Positions 43,406 to 52,538 of a stretch of 64,000 nt of DNA are shown here, piece after piece. Both the position numbers and the translations under genes were made by a program. Under the pieces are notes generated by a model that did no database searches, was not told where the DNA came from, and saw only the letters and a list, made by a program, of their open reading frames with translations. Every line of letters begins with the position of its first letter. The first letter of the stretch is position 1. The DNA comes from JBBDIP01 sp050260675 (lineage in GTDB: Bacteria; Bacillota; Sulfobacillia; Fermentithermobacillales; Fermentithermobacillaceae), in the NCBI GenBank assembly GCA_050260675.1, contig JBLNCN010000010.1, positions 282,116 through 346,115 of the forward strand, written 5' to 3'.

Positions 43406-43774
43406 CTAGCTCTGCTTTTTCCGGTAGTCCTCGATCGCCAGGTGTAGGGCGTCTGCGGCCAGATTGGAGCAGTGGAGCTTGGCTGGCGGCAACCCGCCCA
43501 GGGCCTCTGCGACGGCCTTGTTTGAGACCTTCATCGCTTCGTCCAGCGTAAGGCCCTTCACAAGTTCGGTGACCATTGAGCTGGTGGCGATCGCCGCGCC
43601 GCACCCGAAGGTCTTGAACTTCACGTCCTCAATCTTGTCGTCCTTGACCTTGATGGTGAGGCGCATGACGTCTCCGCACACGGGGTTTCCGACTTGGCCC
43701 GTCCCGTCCGGATTCTCGATTTCGCCCACATTCCTGGGGTGAAAAAAGTGGTCCATCACCTTATCGTTGTACAT
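43406..43774 (-). CDS. iscU: Fe-S cluster scaffold IscU/NifU
   Basis: 122 residues; the three cluster-binding cysteines are in NPVCGDVM, TFGCGAAIA and LHCSNLA. The second cysteine is followed by Gly-Ala-Ala-Ile-Ala in place of the Ser-Ala-Ile pattern, still within NifU-like variants. It assembles 2Fe-2S/4Fe-4S clusters with sulfur from the cysteine desulfurase encoded directly upstream (24-base gap). Many Fe-S users in this window (Rnf, glycosylase, radical SAM) would depend on it. Confidence 0.93.
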   Translation of the reverse strand: MYNDKVMDHFFHPRNVGEIENPDGTGQVGNPVCGDVMRLTIKVKDDKIEDVKFKTFGCGAAIATSSMVTELVKGLTLDEAMKVSNKAVAEALGGLPPAKLHCSNLAADALHLAIEDYRKKQS

Positions 43775-43798
43775 GTGATCTGCCGCCTTTCCGGTCTC

Positions 43799-45007
43799 CT
43801 ACGGTTTATCGCATGAAGGCTTCTCCGCGGCCCCGAAGACAGACATCTCACGGAGCCTTTGCACAATTGGCGGCAGCGCCTTCACGACGTAGTCTACGTC
43901 TTCCTGCGTGGTCGATCTGCCCAGCGTCATCCGCAACGAACCGTGGGCTACCTCGTGCGGAAGGCCCATGGCCAGGAGCACGTGGGACGGCTCCAGCGAT
44001 CCTGAGGTACATGCCGAACCGGACGACGCCCCGATGCCCAAGAGGTCCAGGTTTAGCAGCATCGCTTCGCCTTCAACGTACTTGACGCTGATGTTCACGT
44101 TGTGGGGGAGTCTCTTCTCCGGATGTCCGTTAAGGATACTGTCAGGCACGCTGGATAGGATGCCTTGGATCATCCTGTCCCGCAGCGCGGCGAGGCGCGC
44201 CGGTTCTGTCGCGAGCTCCTTTTGGGCCAGGTAGCAGGCTTCGCCAAACCCGACTATCCCCGCGACGTTCTCGGTCCCTGCCCTCATCCCCCGTTCGTGG
44301 GCACCGCCTGTGACTATGGGCGTAAGGCGCGTCCCTCGCCTGACGTAGAGCGCGCCCACGCCCTTGGGCCCGTAGATCTTGTGGCTTGACAAGGTCAGGA
44401 GATCCACGTTCAGCTCGTTCACGTCTACCGGCACTTTCCCCGCGCTCTGTACGGCGTCGGTGTGAAAGGCGATTCCCTTTTCCTTGGCGATCCGGCCGAT
44501 CTCGGCGATAGGCTCCAAAGTGCCCACTTCGTTCTGGCCGTGCATCACGGAGATGAGGATAGTCCCCGGCTTTATGGCGTTCCTTATCTCCTCGGGGTCC
44601 ACCATGCCGAACTTATCGCACCCGACGTAGGTGACCTCACAGCCTTCTTTTTCGAGCATCTCGCACGTGTGGAGCACGGCGTGGTGCTCGATCTTGGTGG
44701 TAATAATGTGGTTTCCTTTGCTGGCGGCAGACCTCGCGATCCCGCGGATGGCCATGTTGTCGGCCTCCGTGCCGCCCGAGGTGAAGATGATCTCTCGAGG
44801 CTGCGCGCCAATGAGGCCGGCAACCTTATCCCGAGCCAGATCCACGCCAAGCCTTGCCTCTCGGCCCCACCTGTGCACGCTGGACGCGTTCCCAAACGCA
44901 GCCGAGAAGTAGGGCATCATCACTGCCAGGACCTCGGCCCTCACGGGAGTCGTGGCTGAATGGTCAAGGTACACGCGCCTATCGCTGGGGATGGAGGTCT
45001 CGCTCAT
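43799..45007 (-). CDS. iscS: Cysteine desulfurase IscS/NifS
   Basis: 402 residues. Class V aminotransferase motifs: YLDHSATTPV, KIEHHAVLHTCE, LSSHKIYGPKG (PLP lysine) and SGSACTSGSLEPS (active-site Cys loop carrying the persulfide). It supplies sulfur from cysteine to IscU. It starts 4 bases after the regulator stop, in the order iscR-iscS-iscU usual for Clostridia. Confidence 0.95.
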   Translation of the reverse strand: MSETSIPSDRRVYLDHSATTPVRAEVLAVMMPYFSAAFGNASSVHRWGREARLGVDLARDKVAGLIGAQPREIIFTSGGTEADNMAIRGIARSAASKGNHIITTKIEHHAVLHTCEMLEKEGCEVTYVGCDKFGMVDPEEIRNAIKPGTILISVMHGQNEVGTLEPIAEIGRIAKEKGIAFHTDAVQSAGKVPVDVNELNVDLLTLSSHKIYGPKGVGALYVRRGTRLTPIVTGGAHERGMRAGTENVAGIVGFGEACYLAQKELATEPARLAALRDRMIQGILSSVPDSILNGHPEKRLPHNVNISVKYVEGEAMLLNLDLLGIGASSGSACTSGSLEPSHVLLAMGLPHEVAHGSLRMTLGRSTTQEDVDYVVKALPPIVQRLREMSVFGAAEKPSCDKP

Positions 45008-45011
45008 CTGT

Positions 45012-45455
45012 TCATTCCTCTTTTCGTCTCAAGGAGGCGCTACCTGCGTCCTTGGTGACAAGGTCTTCCAGGGTGATAGAGTCCAGGACGTCGTCGATAG
45101 CCTGGCCGACTTGCTGCCAGACGCTCTTCGCGCGGCAGTCCTGGGGGCATGAGTCCAGATTGGGGTCTTCGCCGACACACTTCACCGGGACCACCGGTCC
45201 CTCGACCGCTCGGATGACTTCGCCTACTGTTATCTCGGATGCGGGCTTGGCCAAGACATAGCCTCCACCGAAGCCCTTTCTGCCAGTGACCAGTTCCGCC
45301 GCGCGCAACGGCCGGATTATCTGTTCCAGGTACCCCTGAGAGATATTCTGGACAGACGCGATATCATTGAGTGAGGACAGCGCCTCGCCGGACCTGGCGA
45401 GCTCGTACATCAAGAGGACAGCATAGTGTCCTTTGGTGGATAATCTAAAAGGCAT
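45012..45455 (-). CDS. iscR: Rrf2/IscR-family Fe-S-sensing repressor
   Basis: 147 residues from the ATG at 45455, preceded by GGGGGAGGCCAGCC. Winged helix: STKGHYAVLLMYELA, QNISQGYLEQIIRPL and GRKGFGGGYVLAKP. Cluster ligands are in VPVKCVGEDPNLDSCPQDCR (three cysteines), as in IscR/CymR relatives that carry Fe-S. Earlier in-frame starts (to 45617) run through the promoter and are rejected. It probably represses its own operon when cluster supply is sufficient. Confidence 0.9.
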   Translation of the reverse strand: MPFRLSTKGHYAVLLMYELARSGEALSSLNDIASVQNISQGYLEQIIRPLRAAELVTGRKGFGGGYVLAKPASEITVGEVIRAVEGPVVPVKCVGEDPNLDSCPQDCRAKSVWQQVGQAIDDVLDSITLEDLVTKDAGSASLRRKEE

Positions 45456-45499
45456 GAAGGCTGGCCTCCCCCGTGAGCCGCGACTATCCCTGTCGACTA

Positions 45500-45533
45500 T
45501 TCCTATTATTATACTAGGATTAATCCCCGTCAA
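45500..45533 (-). promoter_or_regulatory. iscRSU promoter with overlapping dyad
   Basis: On the reverse strand TTGACG (45528-45533) is followed after 17 bases by AATAAT, within ATAATAAT. An inverted pair, TTCCTA (45500-45505) and TAGGAT (45515-45520), brackets the -10 region, a likely site for IscR autoregulation. Confidence 0.6.
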
Positions 45534-45631
45534 TACTCGCGCCCCGCATTTTGCGCGGAACTTGGAGGAGGTATTATAACTGCGTAGATAGAACGTTACG
45601 CGTACATCTGACAGCATATGGGGGATGCAAA

Positions 45632-47080
45632 GTGGGAGTAGACGAAAGGTCCGTGGACGAGATCATAGCGCGGCTTGAAAAAGAGGTCGCGTTGCGCCCC
45701 AAGGACACCGGGCTTCGCCTGCAACTGGCACTCTCCTATATGAAGCGTGCAAGGAGGGAGGATGCCGAACGGGAACTCGAGGCCGTCCTCTCCCAGGACA
45801 AGAAAAACGTAGACGCGATTTACTATTTGGGCATAACTCACGCCGACGCGGGGGATCTGGACAAAGCCCAGGAAAACTTCGAGAAGGCGGTGGCGATAAA
45901 CCACAAGCACGGCCCCTCTCACTACTTCCTTGGCAAGATCATGGCCTTGCGAGGCAATATCCAGGGCGCGGTCAAGGAGACCGAAAAGGCGGTCGAGGCT
46001 ACCCCCGGTAACCCCTTAGCTCACGCCCAACTGGGCGAGTTGTACATCGCGCTGGGACGTCAAGCTGACGCCGGCGTGCACTGGCAGAGGGTGCTGGAGC
46101 TCGACCCGTCCAACCTTCAGGCCCTGCATAACCTGGGAGCGCTGTATACTGACGAAAAGCAGTATGACAAAGCCCTGGAGTATCTGAACCGGGCCGAGCG
46201 CCTCGGCTCCGACAATCCCGGTCTCTACTACAACATGGGTCTTTGCTACTACGTCACAAAGAAACCTGAGAAGTCCATTGAGGCCCTCTCCAAAGCAGCC
46301 GAACTGGAGCCCGACAACCTCATCACCCTTACCACCCTGGGCGAGGTCCACGCCGCGTCCGGCGATCTGGACAAGGCCATGGAGATATGGGAGAAGGCTC
46401 TGACCGTCAAGCCGGACTCTGTCTTCCCTACGTACAACCTCGGTCTGGCTCATTTCCAGAAGGGCGACCGGGAGAAAGCGATCCAGCTTTGGGAGAAGTG
46501 CATTACCCTCGATCCAACCTACGCTCCGGCATACAAGAACCTTGCCGCTGCCGCGGCGATGGCTGGAGACCTCGACGGCGCCATAAGCCGCTGGGAGGCT
46601 CTTGCCGCCATAATGCCCGGCAGCCCTGAACCGGGTATGGCTTTGGGCGATCTCCTCTTCAGGAGCGGGCAGTACGAGAAAGCCGAGGGTTATGTTTCAG
46701 CCCTGGTCCAGAAACTTGAAGGGATTCCGGACCAGGCTTCCGTGAGAGACATCCGTTCCAGCGCCGAACTCCTTTACGGCGCGATCCTCTTGGCAGAGGG
46801 CAAGTCCGGTGAGGGCGTTGACCGGTGGGCCAAGTCGATGGGGATCGACCCCAACTTCGCCCTTGCCAACGGGGCTTTCATCGCTCGCTGCATCTGGAAC
46901 GGCCTGGTCGAGGACGCCAAATCCGCGGCGAAGACTGAAAACCAGCGCAAGGCTGCCGGGTTGGTCGGAAGCCTGACCAATGAAGAGACCAAGCCTCCGG
47001 CTGTTGCGCGCTCCCCAGAGGCACCCAAGGAAAGCCCGAAGAAAGGGGGCTTCTCGTGGTTTTCTCGGGGAAAGAAGTAA
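45632..47080 (+). CDS. TPR-repeat protein
   Basis: 482 residues from the GTG at 45632; the frame is open from 45551 but the extra N-terminus has no ribosome site. About ten tetratricopeptide repeats run from residue 20 to 360 (for example DAIYYLGITHADAGDLDKAQ, SHYFLGKIMALRGNIQGAVK), followed by a polar region and a C-terminal Pro/Lys-rich tail ending SWFSRGKK. No signal peptide or membrane segment is seen. Likely a cytosolic scaffold. It overlaps the P-loop/Asp23 gene by 25 bases, so the two proteins probably work together. Confidence 0.85.
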   Translation: MGVDERSVDEIIARLEKEVALRPKDTGLRLQLALSYMKRARREDAERELEAVLSQDKKNVDAIYYLGITHADAGDLDKAQENFEKAVAINHKHGPSHYFLGKIMALRGNIQGAVKETEKAVEATPGNPLAHAQLGELYIALGRQADAGVHWQRVLELDPSNLQALHNLGALYTDEKQYDKALEYLNRAERLGSDNPGLYYNMGLCYYVTKKPEKSIEALSKAAELEPDNLITLTTLGEVHAASGDLDKAMEIWEKALTVKPDSVFPTYNLGLAHFQKGDREKAIQLWEKCITLDPTYAPAYKNLAAAAAMAGDLDGAISRWEALAAIMPGSPEPGMALGDLLFRSGQYEKAEGYVSALVQKLEGIPDQASVRDIRSSAELLYGAILLAEGKSGEGVDRWAKSMGIDPNFALANGAFIARCIWNGLVEDAKSAAKTENQRKAAGLVGSLTNEETKPPAVARSPEAPKESPKKGGFSWFSRGKK

Positions 47081-47916
47081 AGCCTGCCTTCGATCTCGGA
47101 GCGATCCAGGTCCTCGCTCTCGTGGGTCCCAGCGGCACCGGCAAGTCTCACCGCGCCATGACCATCGCGCAGGAGAGGGGCTGTGACGCCATCATTGATG
47201 ACGGCCTGCTCATCGCCGGGTCAAGGATCGTAGCAGGAAGGTCTGCCAAACGCGAAGAGACCAAGACCGCGGCGATAAGGCGCGCCATATTCTCTGCCCC
47301 GGGCCACGTGCTTGAGGTCAGGGAGGGCCTGTCTCAGCTCATGCCCTCCAAGATCCTGGTCCTCGGGACTTCAACAACCATGGTGTTGCGGATCCTGTCC
47401 CGGTTGGGCCTGCCCGAACCATCGGAGTACATGAACATCCAGGACTACGCGACCGCCGAGGAGATAGACCACGCGCTATGGCAGCGCAGGCAGGAAGGCA
47501 AGCACGTCATACCCGCGCCTGCCTTTGAGGTGAAGAAGACCTTCTCCGGCTATCTTGTGGACCCCTTAAAGGCGCTGGCCTTGTCCAGGGAGCAGCGTTA
47601 CGGCGCGCAGGAGAGATCGGTTGTGCGCCCCACCTACAGCTACTTCGGGCGGTACTACATTTCCGACGCCGTCGTCATGCAGATAGCCCAGCGGATCTGT
47701 CTCGAAATCCCAGGCGTGTCCAGAGTGCAGAGGAGTCTGGTCCTCACCGTTGGAGAGGGGACGATCCTTGACGTGGAACTGGTGCTGCGCTATGGAGTCA
47801 AGGTTTTCGACGTCTTGCAGGCTGTACAGCGCAACCTGAAGGAGAAGCTGGAATACCTCACCGGAATATACCTCGAACGGGTGGACGTCTCCGCAAAGAA
47901 GATCAGCCTGGAATAA
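47056..47916 (+). CDS. P-loop ATPase fused to an Asp23-like domain
   Basis: 286 residues from a GTG with AAAGGGGGCTTCTC ahead. Walker A VGPSGTGKSHRA lies near residues 23-34, then IIDDGLLIAGSRI. Residues about 195-286 (YISDAVVMQIAQRICLEIPG, LTVGEGTILDVELVLRYG and VFDVLQAVQRNLKEKLEYLTG) match Asp23/Gls24 proteins, envelope-stress proteins of Bacillota that attach to membrane partners. I know of no function for the combination. It is coupled to the TPR gene and followed by rpoN after 61 bases. Confidence 0.72.
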   Translation: MVFSGKEVKPAFDLGAIQVLALVGPSGTGKSHRAMTIAQERGCDAIIDDGLLIAGSRIVAGRSAKREETKTAAIRRAIFSAPGHVLEVREGLSQLMPSKILVLGTSTTMVLRILSRLGLPEPSEYMNIQDYATAEEIDHALWQRRQEGKHVIPAPAFEVKKTFSGYLVDPLKALALSREQRYGAQERSVVRPTYSYFGRYYISDAVVMQIAQRICLEIPGVSRVQRSLVLTVGEGTILDVELVLRYGVKVFDVLQAVQRNLKEKLEYLTGIYLERVDVSAKKISLE

Positions 47917-47977
47917 CCTTACAGAAGGCAAAACGCGAGCACACGGCAAATACACTCTCTACGGAAGGGGGAGAGTG

Positions 47978-49342
47978 ATGAAGCCGGCGTACGGTCTCGA
48001 GCTCCAGGAGGCGCAGAAGCTTGCCCTGACGCCTGAAGTAAGGCAAGCGATCATGGTCCTCCAGATGAGCGCCCTGGAGCTTACCAGCTTCATCCGCCAG
48101 CAAGTCGAGGAAAACCCGCTGCTTGAGATGGTTTTTGACCCTCACGAGGAATCCCTTCCGGAATCTTCTGATCCCCAGGACGAAGAGCTCCTGGCTTGTT
48201 TCTGCGACTCTTCCGACCTCGGCCCGTCCATGTCATCCAGGACACGGGAGAACCCCGTCCCCCTCTATGAAGTTTTCGCCGAAGACCGGCCGGGTCTTCG
48301 GGAATACTTGTCCGCTCAACTGGGGCTTCTGAATCTCTCCCCCGAGGAGCATCTCACGGGCGAGCTCTTGATAGGCAATATCGATGACAACGGGTATCTC
48401 CGCTCTTCGCCCGAGGAGATCTCCCGCGTGACACGCCTCCCCTTGGAGAAGGTGGAGGGGGTTCTTGCGGCAGTGCAAAGCCTCGATCCTCCGGGTGTGG
48501 GAGCCCGCGATCTTCGGGAGTGCCTCCTGCTTCAGGCTAGGGCCGCACGATGCGATGCCGTCGTGATCGGAGTAATCGACGGCCACCTGGGCGATCTGGC
48601 GGCCGGGCGATACCGTAAGATTGCCAAGGAAATGGGTACCTCCGTGCAGGAAGTCATGAAGGCGAGGGATGACCTGCTTACGCTGGATCCCAAACCGGGC
48701 GCCCGCTACTCTTCCGAGAGCGTCAAATACGTCTACCCTGAGATTACGGTCAGGCGGGAGGCAAGCGGGATCACGGTGACGGTTCTGGATAGCGCCCTTC
48801 CCCGTGTCAGGTGGAACCCTTTCTACCGGCGGCTCCTTGAAGCGGGCGACAAGGACGCCCGGACGTATCTCCAAGAGCAGCTAAGGAAAGCCCGCTCTCT
48901 GCTTAGGAGCATCGAGCAGCGGCGCGAGACCATCGTCCGCGTGATGGAATGTGTGGCTTCCCGGCAGGCGGCGTTTTTCAGAGAGGGGCCCGCTCACCTC
49001 GAACCCCTTACCATGAAGGACGTGGCGCAGCAACTCGGGCTGCACGAATCCACGGTCTCGAGATGCCTTCGGGACAAGTACGTCGACACCCCGTACGGGG
49101 TTTTTCCATGCAAGTCCTTTTTCAGCCCCAAAGTCCGTACGGACGACCGCGACGTCTCGCAGTACATGGTGAAGCGCCTGATCCAGACGATGATCCAGGC
49201 GGAAGATCCTGGGAGGCCCCTTGCCGATCAAGAGATATCGGCGGAGCTCTCCAAACGTGGGATGCATGTGGCCAGGCGTACGGTTGCCAAGTACCGCTCA
49301 CAGCTTGGCATAAAGCCGTCGGGCAGGAGAAAGGTCCTCTAG
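47978..49342 (+). CDS. rpoN: RNA polymerase sigma-54 factor
   Basis: 454 residues from the ATG after GGAAGGGGGAGAGTG. Region I is glutamine/leucine-rich (LALTPEVRQAIMVLQMSALE; ENPLLEM), the core-binding region and helix-turn-helix (QLGLHESTVSRCLRDKYVDT) follow, and the RpoN box ARRTVAKYRSQLGI is near the end. It directs transcription from -24/-12 promoters that need AAA+ activators. No activator gene is in the window. Confidence 0.95.
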   Translation: MKPAYGLELQEAQKLALTPEVRQAIMVLQMSALELTSFIRQQVEENPLLEMVFDPHEESLPESSDPQDEELLACFCDSSDLGPSMSSRTRENPVPLYEVFAEDRPGLREYLSAQLGLLNLSPEEHLTGELLIGNIDDNGYLRSSPEEISRVTRLPLEKVEGVLAAVQSLDPPGVGARDLRECLLLQARAARCDAVVIGVIDGHLGDLAAGRYRKIAKEMGTSVQEVMKARDDLLTLDPKPGARYSSESVKYVYPEITVRREASGITVTVLDSALPRVRWNPFYRRLLEAGDKDARTYLQEQLRKARSLLRSIEQRRETIVRVMECVASRQAAFFREGPAHLEPLTMKDVAQQLGLHESTVSRCLRDKYVDTPYGVFPCKSFFSPKVRTDDRDVSQYMVKRLIQTMIQAEDPGRPLADQEISAELSKRGMHVARRTVAKYRSQLGIKPSGRRKVL

Positions 49343-49415
49343 CATCAAAGTCCATCTGGTACATGATAACCCCCTCAGCCTCGGGTTCTACGGCGTACGA
49401 AAAAGGCCGTACAGT

Positions 49416-49445
49416 TTGACGAATTGTGAGACTGAGGGCTAGAAT
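49416..49445 (+). promoter_or_regulatory. Promoter of the rnf operon
   Basis: TTGACG (49416-49421), 18 bases, TAGAAT (49440-49445), about 70 bases ahead of rnfC. An imperfect TACGGC/GCCGTA dyad (49389-49411) abuts the -35 box; its role is unclear. Confidence 0.7.
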
Positions 49446-49516
49446 TGTTATTGTGTGCTCAGTCATTAAGTGCAATACGGAATTCGGGTCAATGTACAAG
49501 ATTGAGGTGGGGACTG

Positions 49517-50866
49517 GTGGTTAACCCAAGACGTGGCTCCGGCGGGGTGGAGGCTCCTGAGCGAAAGGAGCTTTCGGCTCACGCTCCGATTGAAGACGCT
49601 CTGGTTCCGGCTGAGCTGATCCTCTTCCTATCTCAGCACACCGGGGCTCCCGCAAGGCCATTGGTCAAGGCGGGGGACACGGTGAAGAGAGGTCAAAAGA
49701 TCGCCGAACCCGGAGGGCCTGTTAGCGCAGCTCTCCATGCCCCGGCTTCGGGCACGGTAAAAGCACTCGAGGTACGGTATCATCCCGTTCTCGCCCGAAT
49801 GGTTGACGCCATTGTGATCGAGACTGACGGAGCAGGTGAGTCGGCCTCCGACTTGGCTCCTGTGGGGACTAGGCTCGACGCCATACCCAAAGAGAAGATC
49901 GTTGAAGTTGCCAGAGAGGCGGGATTGGTCGGCCTTGGAGGAGCGGCTTTCCCGACCTCGGTGAAACTGACGCCTCCTCCCGGCGCGGCGATCGACACAT
50001 ACCTCTTGAACGGGGCCGAGTGCGAGCCGTACCTGACGGCGGACCAGAAGCTCATGGAGGAGCAGGCGGAAGCCGTGATTTTCGGCTTCAGGGCCCTCAT
50101 GAAGGGCGCGGGGGTCGCCAAGGGCATCGTCTGCATCGAGGACAACAAGCCCGAGGCAATCGAGGTCATGAAGAAAGCCATCTCCTCATTTGGGGAGATC
50201 GACATAGCGGTGATCCCGTCGAGGTACCCTCGCGGCGGCGAGAAGCAGCTCATCGAGGTAGTGCTGGGCCGCGAGGTCCCGCCTCCTCCCGGGTTGCCCC
50301 TCAACGTCGGCGTGATTGTGTCCAACGTCGGGACAGCCTACGCCATGGCGCAAGCCCTTAGGACAGGGCTTCCCCTGGTCGAGAGGATCGTCACAGTCAC
50401 GGGCGAGGGCGTTGCGCGACCGACTAACTTCCGGGCTCTCATAGGGACTCCGGTTTCATACCTAATAGAGAAGGCAGGGGGGTTCAAGGGCACTCCCGGA
50501 AAGGTGATCATGGGCGGGCCCATGATGGGGACCTCCCTTAGGGACTTGAATGTACCGGTGCTCAAAGGCACGTCGGGCATAGTGGTGCTAACCGAGGAGC
50601 AGGTCAAGGCGGAGCCGGTCCTTCCTTGCGTCCGGTGCGGCAGGTGCGTCGACGCATGTCCTATGAGGCTCCTGCCTGTATGGATGGCAGCCTACGCTGA
50701 GAACGGCTTGCTTGACGAGGCCGAGAAGTACCGGGTCATGGACTGCTGCGAGTGCGGTACTTGCTCGTACGTGTGTCCGTCCCGCCGGCCGCTGGTCCAG
50801 AGCATTAGGCTGGCTAAGGCCAAGATCAACGAGAGACGCCGCGCTGCCGCGGTCAAGAAGGGGTAG
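49517..50866 (+). CDS. rnfC: Ion-translocating ferredoxin:NAD oxidoreductase subunit RnfC
   Basis: 449 residues; GTG at 49517 is chosen for GAGGTGGGG just upstream and the family N-terminus. NADH/FMN-binding motifs GLGGAAFPTSVKL and NGAECEPYLTADQ, then two 4Fe-4S motifs CVRCGRCVDACPMRL and CCECGTCSYVCPSRR. RnfC takes electrons between NAD(H) and the membrane part at the cytoplasmic side. First gene of the rnfCDEAB operon. Confidence 0.95.
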   Translation: MVNPRRGSGGVEAPERKELSAHAPIEDALVPAELILFLSQHTGAPARPLVKAGDTVKRGQKIAEPGGPVSAALHAPASGTVKALEVRYHPVLARMVDAIVIETDGAGESASDLAPVGTRLDAIPKEKIVEVAREAGLVGLGGAAFPTSVKLTPPPGAAIDTYLLNGAECEPYLTADQKLMEEQAEAVIFGFRALMKGAGVAKGIVCIEDNKPEAIEVMKKAISSFGEIDIAVIPSRYPRGGEKQLIEVVLGREVPPPPGLPLNVGVIVSNVGTAYAMAQALRTGLPLVERIVTVTGEGVARPTNFRALIGTPVSYLIEKAGGFKGTPGKVIMGGPMMGTSLRDLNVPVLKGTSGIVVLTEEQVKAEPVLPCVRCGRCVDACPMRLLPVWMAAYAENGLLDEAEKYRVMDCCECGTCSYVCPSRRPLVQSIRLAKAKINERRRAAAVKKG

Positions 50867-50869
50867 GTT

Positions 50870-51841
50870 ATGGCACAAAAACTCGTAATCTCATCTTCGC
50901 CCCACTTGAAGGGGCCCAGGACCGTACGGAGCCTCATGCTCGACGTAGTCCTGGCTCTCGTACCGGCGACGGTTGCGTCTGTCGTCCTCTTCGGATTTGG
51001 GTCGCTCGCGGTTATCGCGGCTTCGGTTATCTCGGCGGTGGTTTCCGAGTACGTGTACGAAAAAGCGGTGAAGAGAGAAGTGACGGTCGGGGACTTCTCG
51101 GCAGTCATAACCGGCCTTCTATTGGCGCTGACGCTGCCGCCCGGCGTTCCGCTGTACGTGCCGGTCGTCGGCTCGGCTTTTGCCATCGTCATCGCCAAGC
51201 AGGTGTTTGGCGGGCTCGGGACCAACTTCGTGAACCCGGCGCTGGCAGCCCGGGCGTTCCTCTTGGCGGCCTGGCCGACGCATGTGTTGAAGGACTGGGT
51301 TAGCCCCCTGACCTACGATGCGGTCTCGGCGGCTACCCCCTTAAGCGGCGGGCAAGTACCGCCCCTCACGGACCTTCTAATGGGGGTCAGGCTTGGTTCC
51401 CTTGGGGAGACCTCCATCGCGGCCCTTACGCTCGGCGGTCTGTACCTTATCGTCAGAGGGGTAATCGACTGGAGGATCCCTGCCGGATTCCTCGGCACCC
51501 TGGCGCTGGGGACCTGGGTGTTCGGCAAGCCGGGGTCGTACTTCCAGGGAGACCCGGTCACTGCGCTGATGTTGGGCGGCGCGGTTCTTGGCGCGTTCTT
51601 CATGGCCACCGACTACGTAACCTCGCCGGTGACCAAGAAGGGTCGGCTGTATATGGGAATAGGCGCGGGGTTCATTACGTTGCTCATAAGGCTCTGGGGC
51701 GGTTACCCGGAGGGCGTCACTTACGCCATCCTTCTCATGAACCTTGTGACCCCGCTGATCGACCGGTTTGTAGTTCCCAGGTATTATGGGTACGCGCATG
51801 ACGCAGCCTTGCGACGCAAGGCCAGCTCGGGTGGGAGGTGA
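50870..51841 (+). CDS. rnfD: Rnf membrane subunit RnfD, flavin-carrying
   Basis: 323 residues, multi-pass. The covalent-flavin motif SAAT is in DAVSAATPLSGG near residue 150, where ApbE attaches FMN to the threonine; NFVNPALAARAFLLA and the ASTDYVTSP-like ATDYVTSPVTKKG are RnfD/NqrB signatures. It starts 3 bases after rnfC. In canonical operons rnfG follows; here rnfE follows directly, 5 bases after this stop. Confidence 0.95.
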   Translation: MAQKLVISSSPHLKGPRTVRSLMLDVVLALVPATVASVVLFGFGSLAVIAASVISAVVSEYVYEKAVKREVTVGDFSAVITGLLLALTLPPGVPLYVPVVGSAFAIVIAKQVFGGLGTNFVNPALAARAFLLAAWPTHVLKDWVSPLTYDAVSAATPLSGGQVPPLTDLLMGVRLGSLGETSIAALTLGGLYLIVRGVIDWRIPAGFLGTLALGTWVFGKPGSYFQGDPVTALMLGGAVLGAFFMATDYVTSPVTKKGRLYMGIGAGFITLLIRLWGGYPEGVTYAILLMNLVTPLIDRFVVPRYYGYAHDAALRRKASSGGR

Positions 51842-51846
51842 CTTTC

Positions 51847-52506
51847 ATGAATGGCAAGAGATCGCTTCTGCACGATTTCACTAAGGGATTCATAGAGGAA
51901 AACGCCACTTTCAGGATGGTCATCGGCATGTGCCCGACGCTGGCGGTCACCACCTCCATGGTTAACGGGTTCTGGATGGGCGTGGCTGTCGTCTTCGTGC
52001 TCAGCATGTCGAACTTCCTGGTATCGGCTATCCGCAAGGTGACGCCGGATCAGATCAGGATCCCGATCTTCGTGATCCTCATCGCGGCGCCTGTGGTTAT
52101 CGTCGAGCTGGTCATGAAGGCCTATATGCCGGCAATGTACGCGACCCTCGGGGTGTTTGTCCCCCTTATCGTGGTGAACTGTATCATCATCGCGAGGGCT
52201 GAGGCGTTCGCCTACAAGAACCCGGTGATTAACTCCCTCCTGGACGGCATGGGGGTTGGCATGGGCTTTACCATCAATCTCATGGTCATCGGCGCAATTC
52301 GCGAGTTCCTCGGCACCGGACGTCTAGGCCTGTTTGGTCTGGGCGCGTTCCCGGCCGAGCCGCTGTTTGAACCTTTGAGCGTGATGCTGACGCCTCCCGG
52401 CGGGTTCATTACGCTTGGTGTTCTAATGGCTGTACTGAACATCGCGATCAAGAGATCTGAGAAAAAGGCGGCCGCTCGGTTGGCCGCAGCGGCGGCGCAC
52501 GACTAG
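51847..52506 (+). CDS. rnfE: Rnf membrane subunit RnfE
   Basis: 219 residues from the ATG with GGGAGGTGA 7 bases upstream. Five or six membrane segments; signatures GMCPTLAVTTSMVNGFWMG, VPLIVVNCIIIARAEAFAY and GAIREFLGTG identify RnfE (NqrD family). The cysteine in VVNCIII is a ligand of the intramembrane 2Fe-2S cluster shared with RnfA. It takes the place where rnfG is normally found. Confidence 0.94.
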   Translation: MNGKRSLLHDFTKGFIEENATFRMVIGMCPTLAVTTSMVNGFWMGVAVVFVLSMSNFLVSAIRKVTPDQIRIPIFVILIAAPVVIVELVMKAYMPAMYATLGVFVPLIVVNCIIIARAEAFAYKNPVINSLLDGMGVGMGFTINLMVIGAIREFLGTGRLGLFGLGAFPAEPLFEPLSVMLTPPGGFITLGVLMAVLNIAIKRSEKKAAARLAAAAAHD

Positions 52507-52538
52507 CTCCTACGGACTTTGAAGGTGGAGGGATAGAG

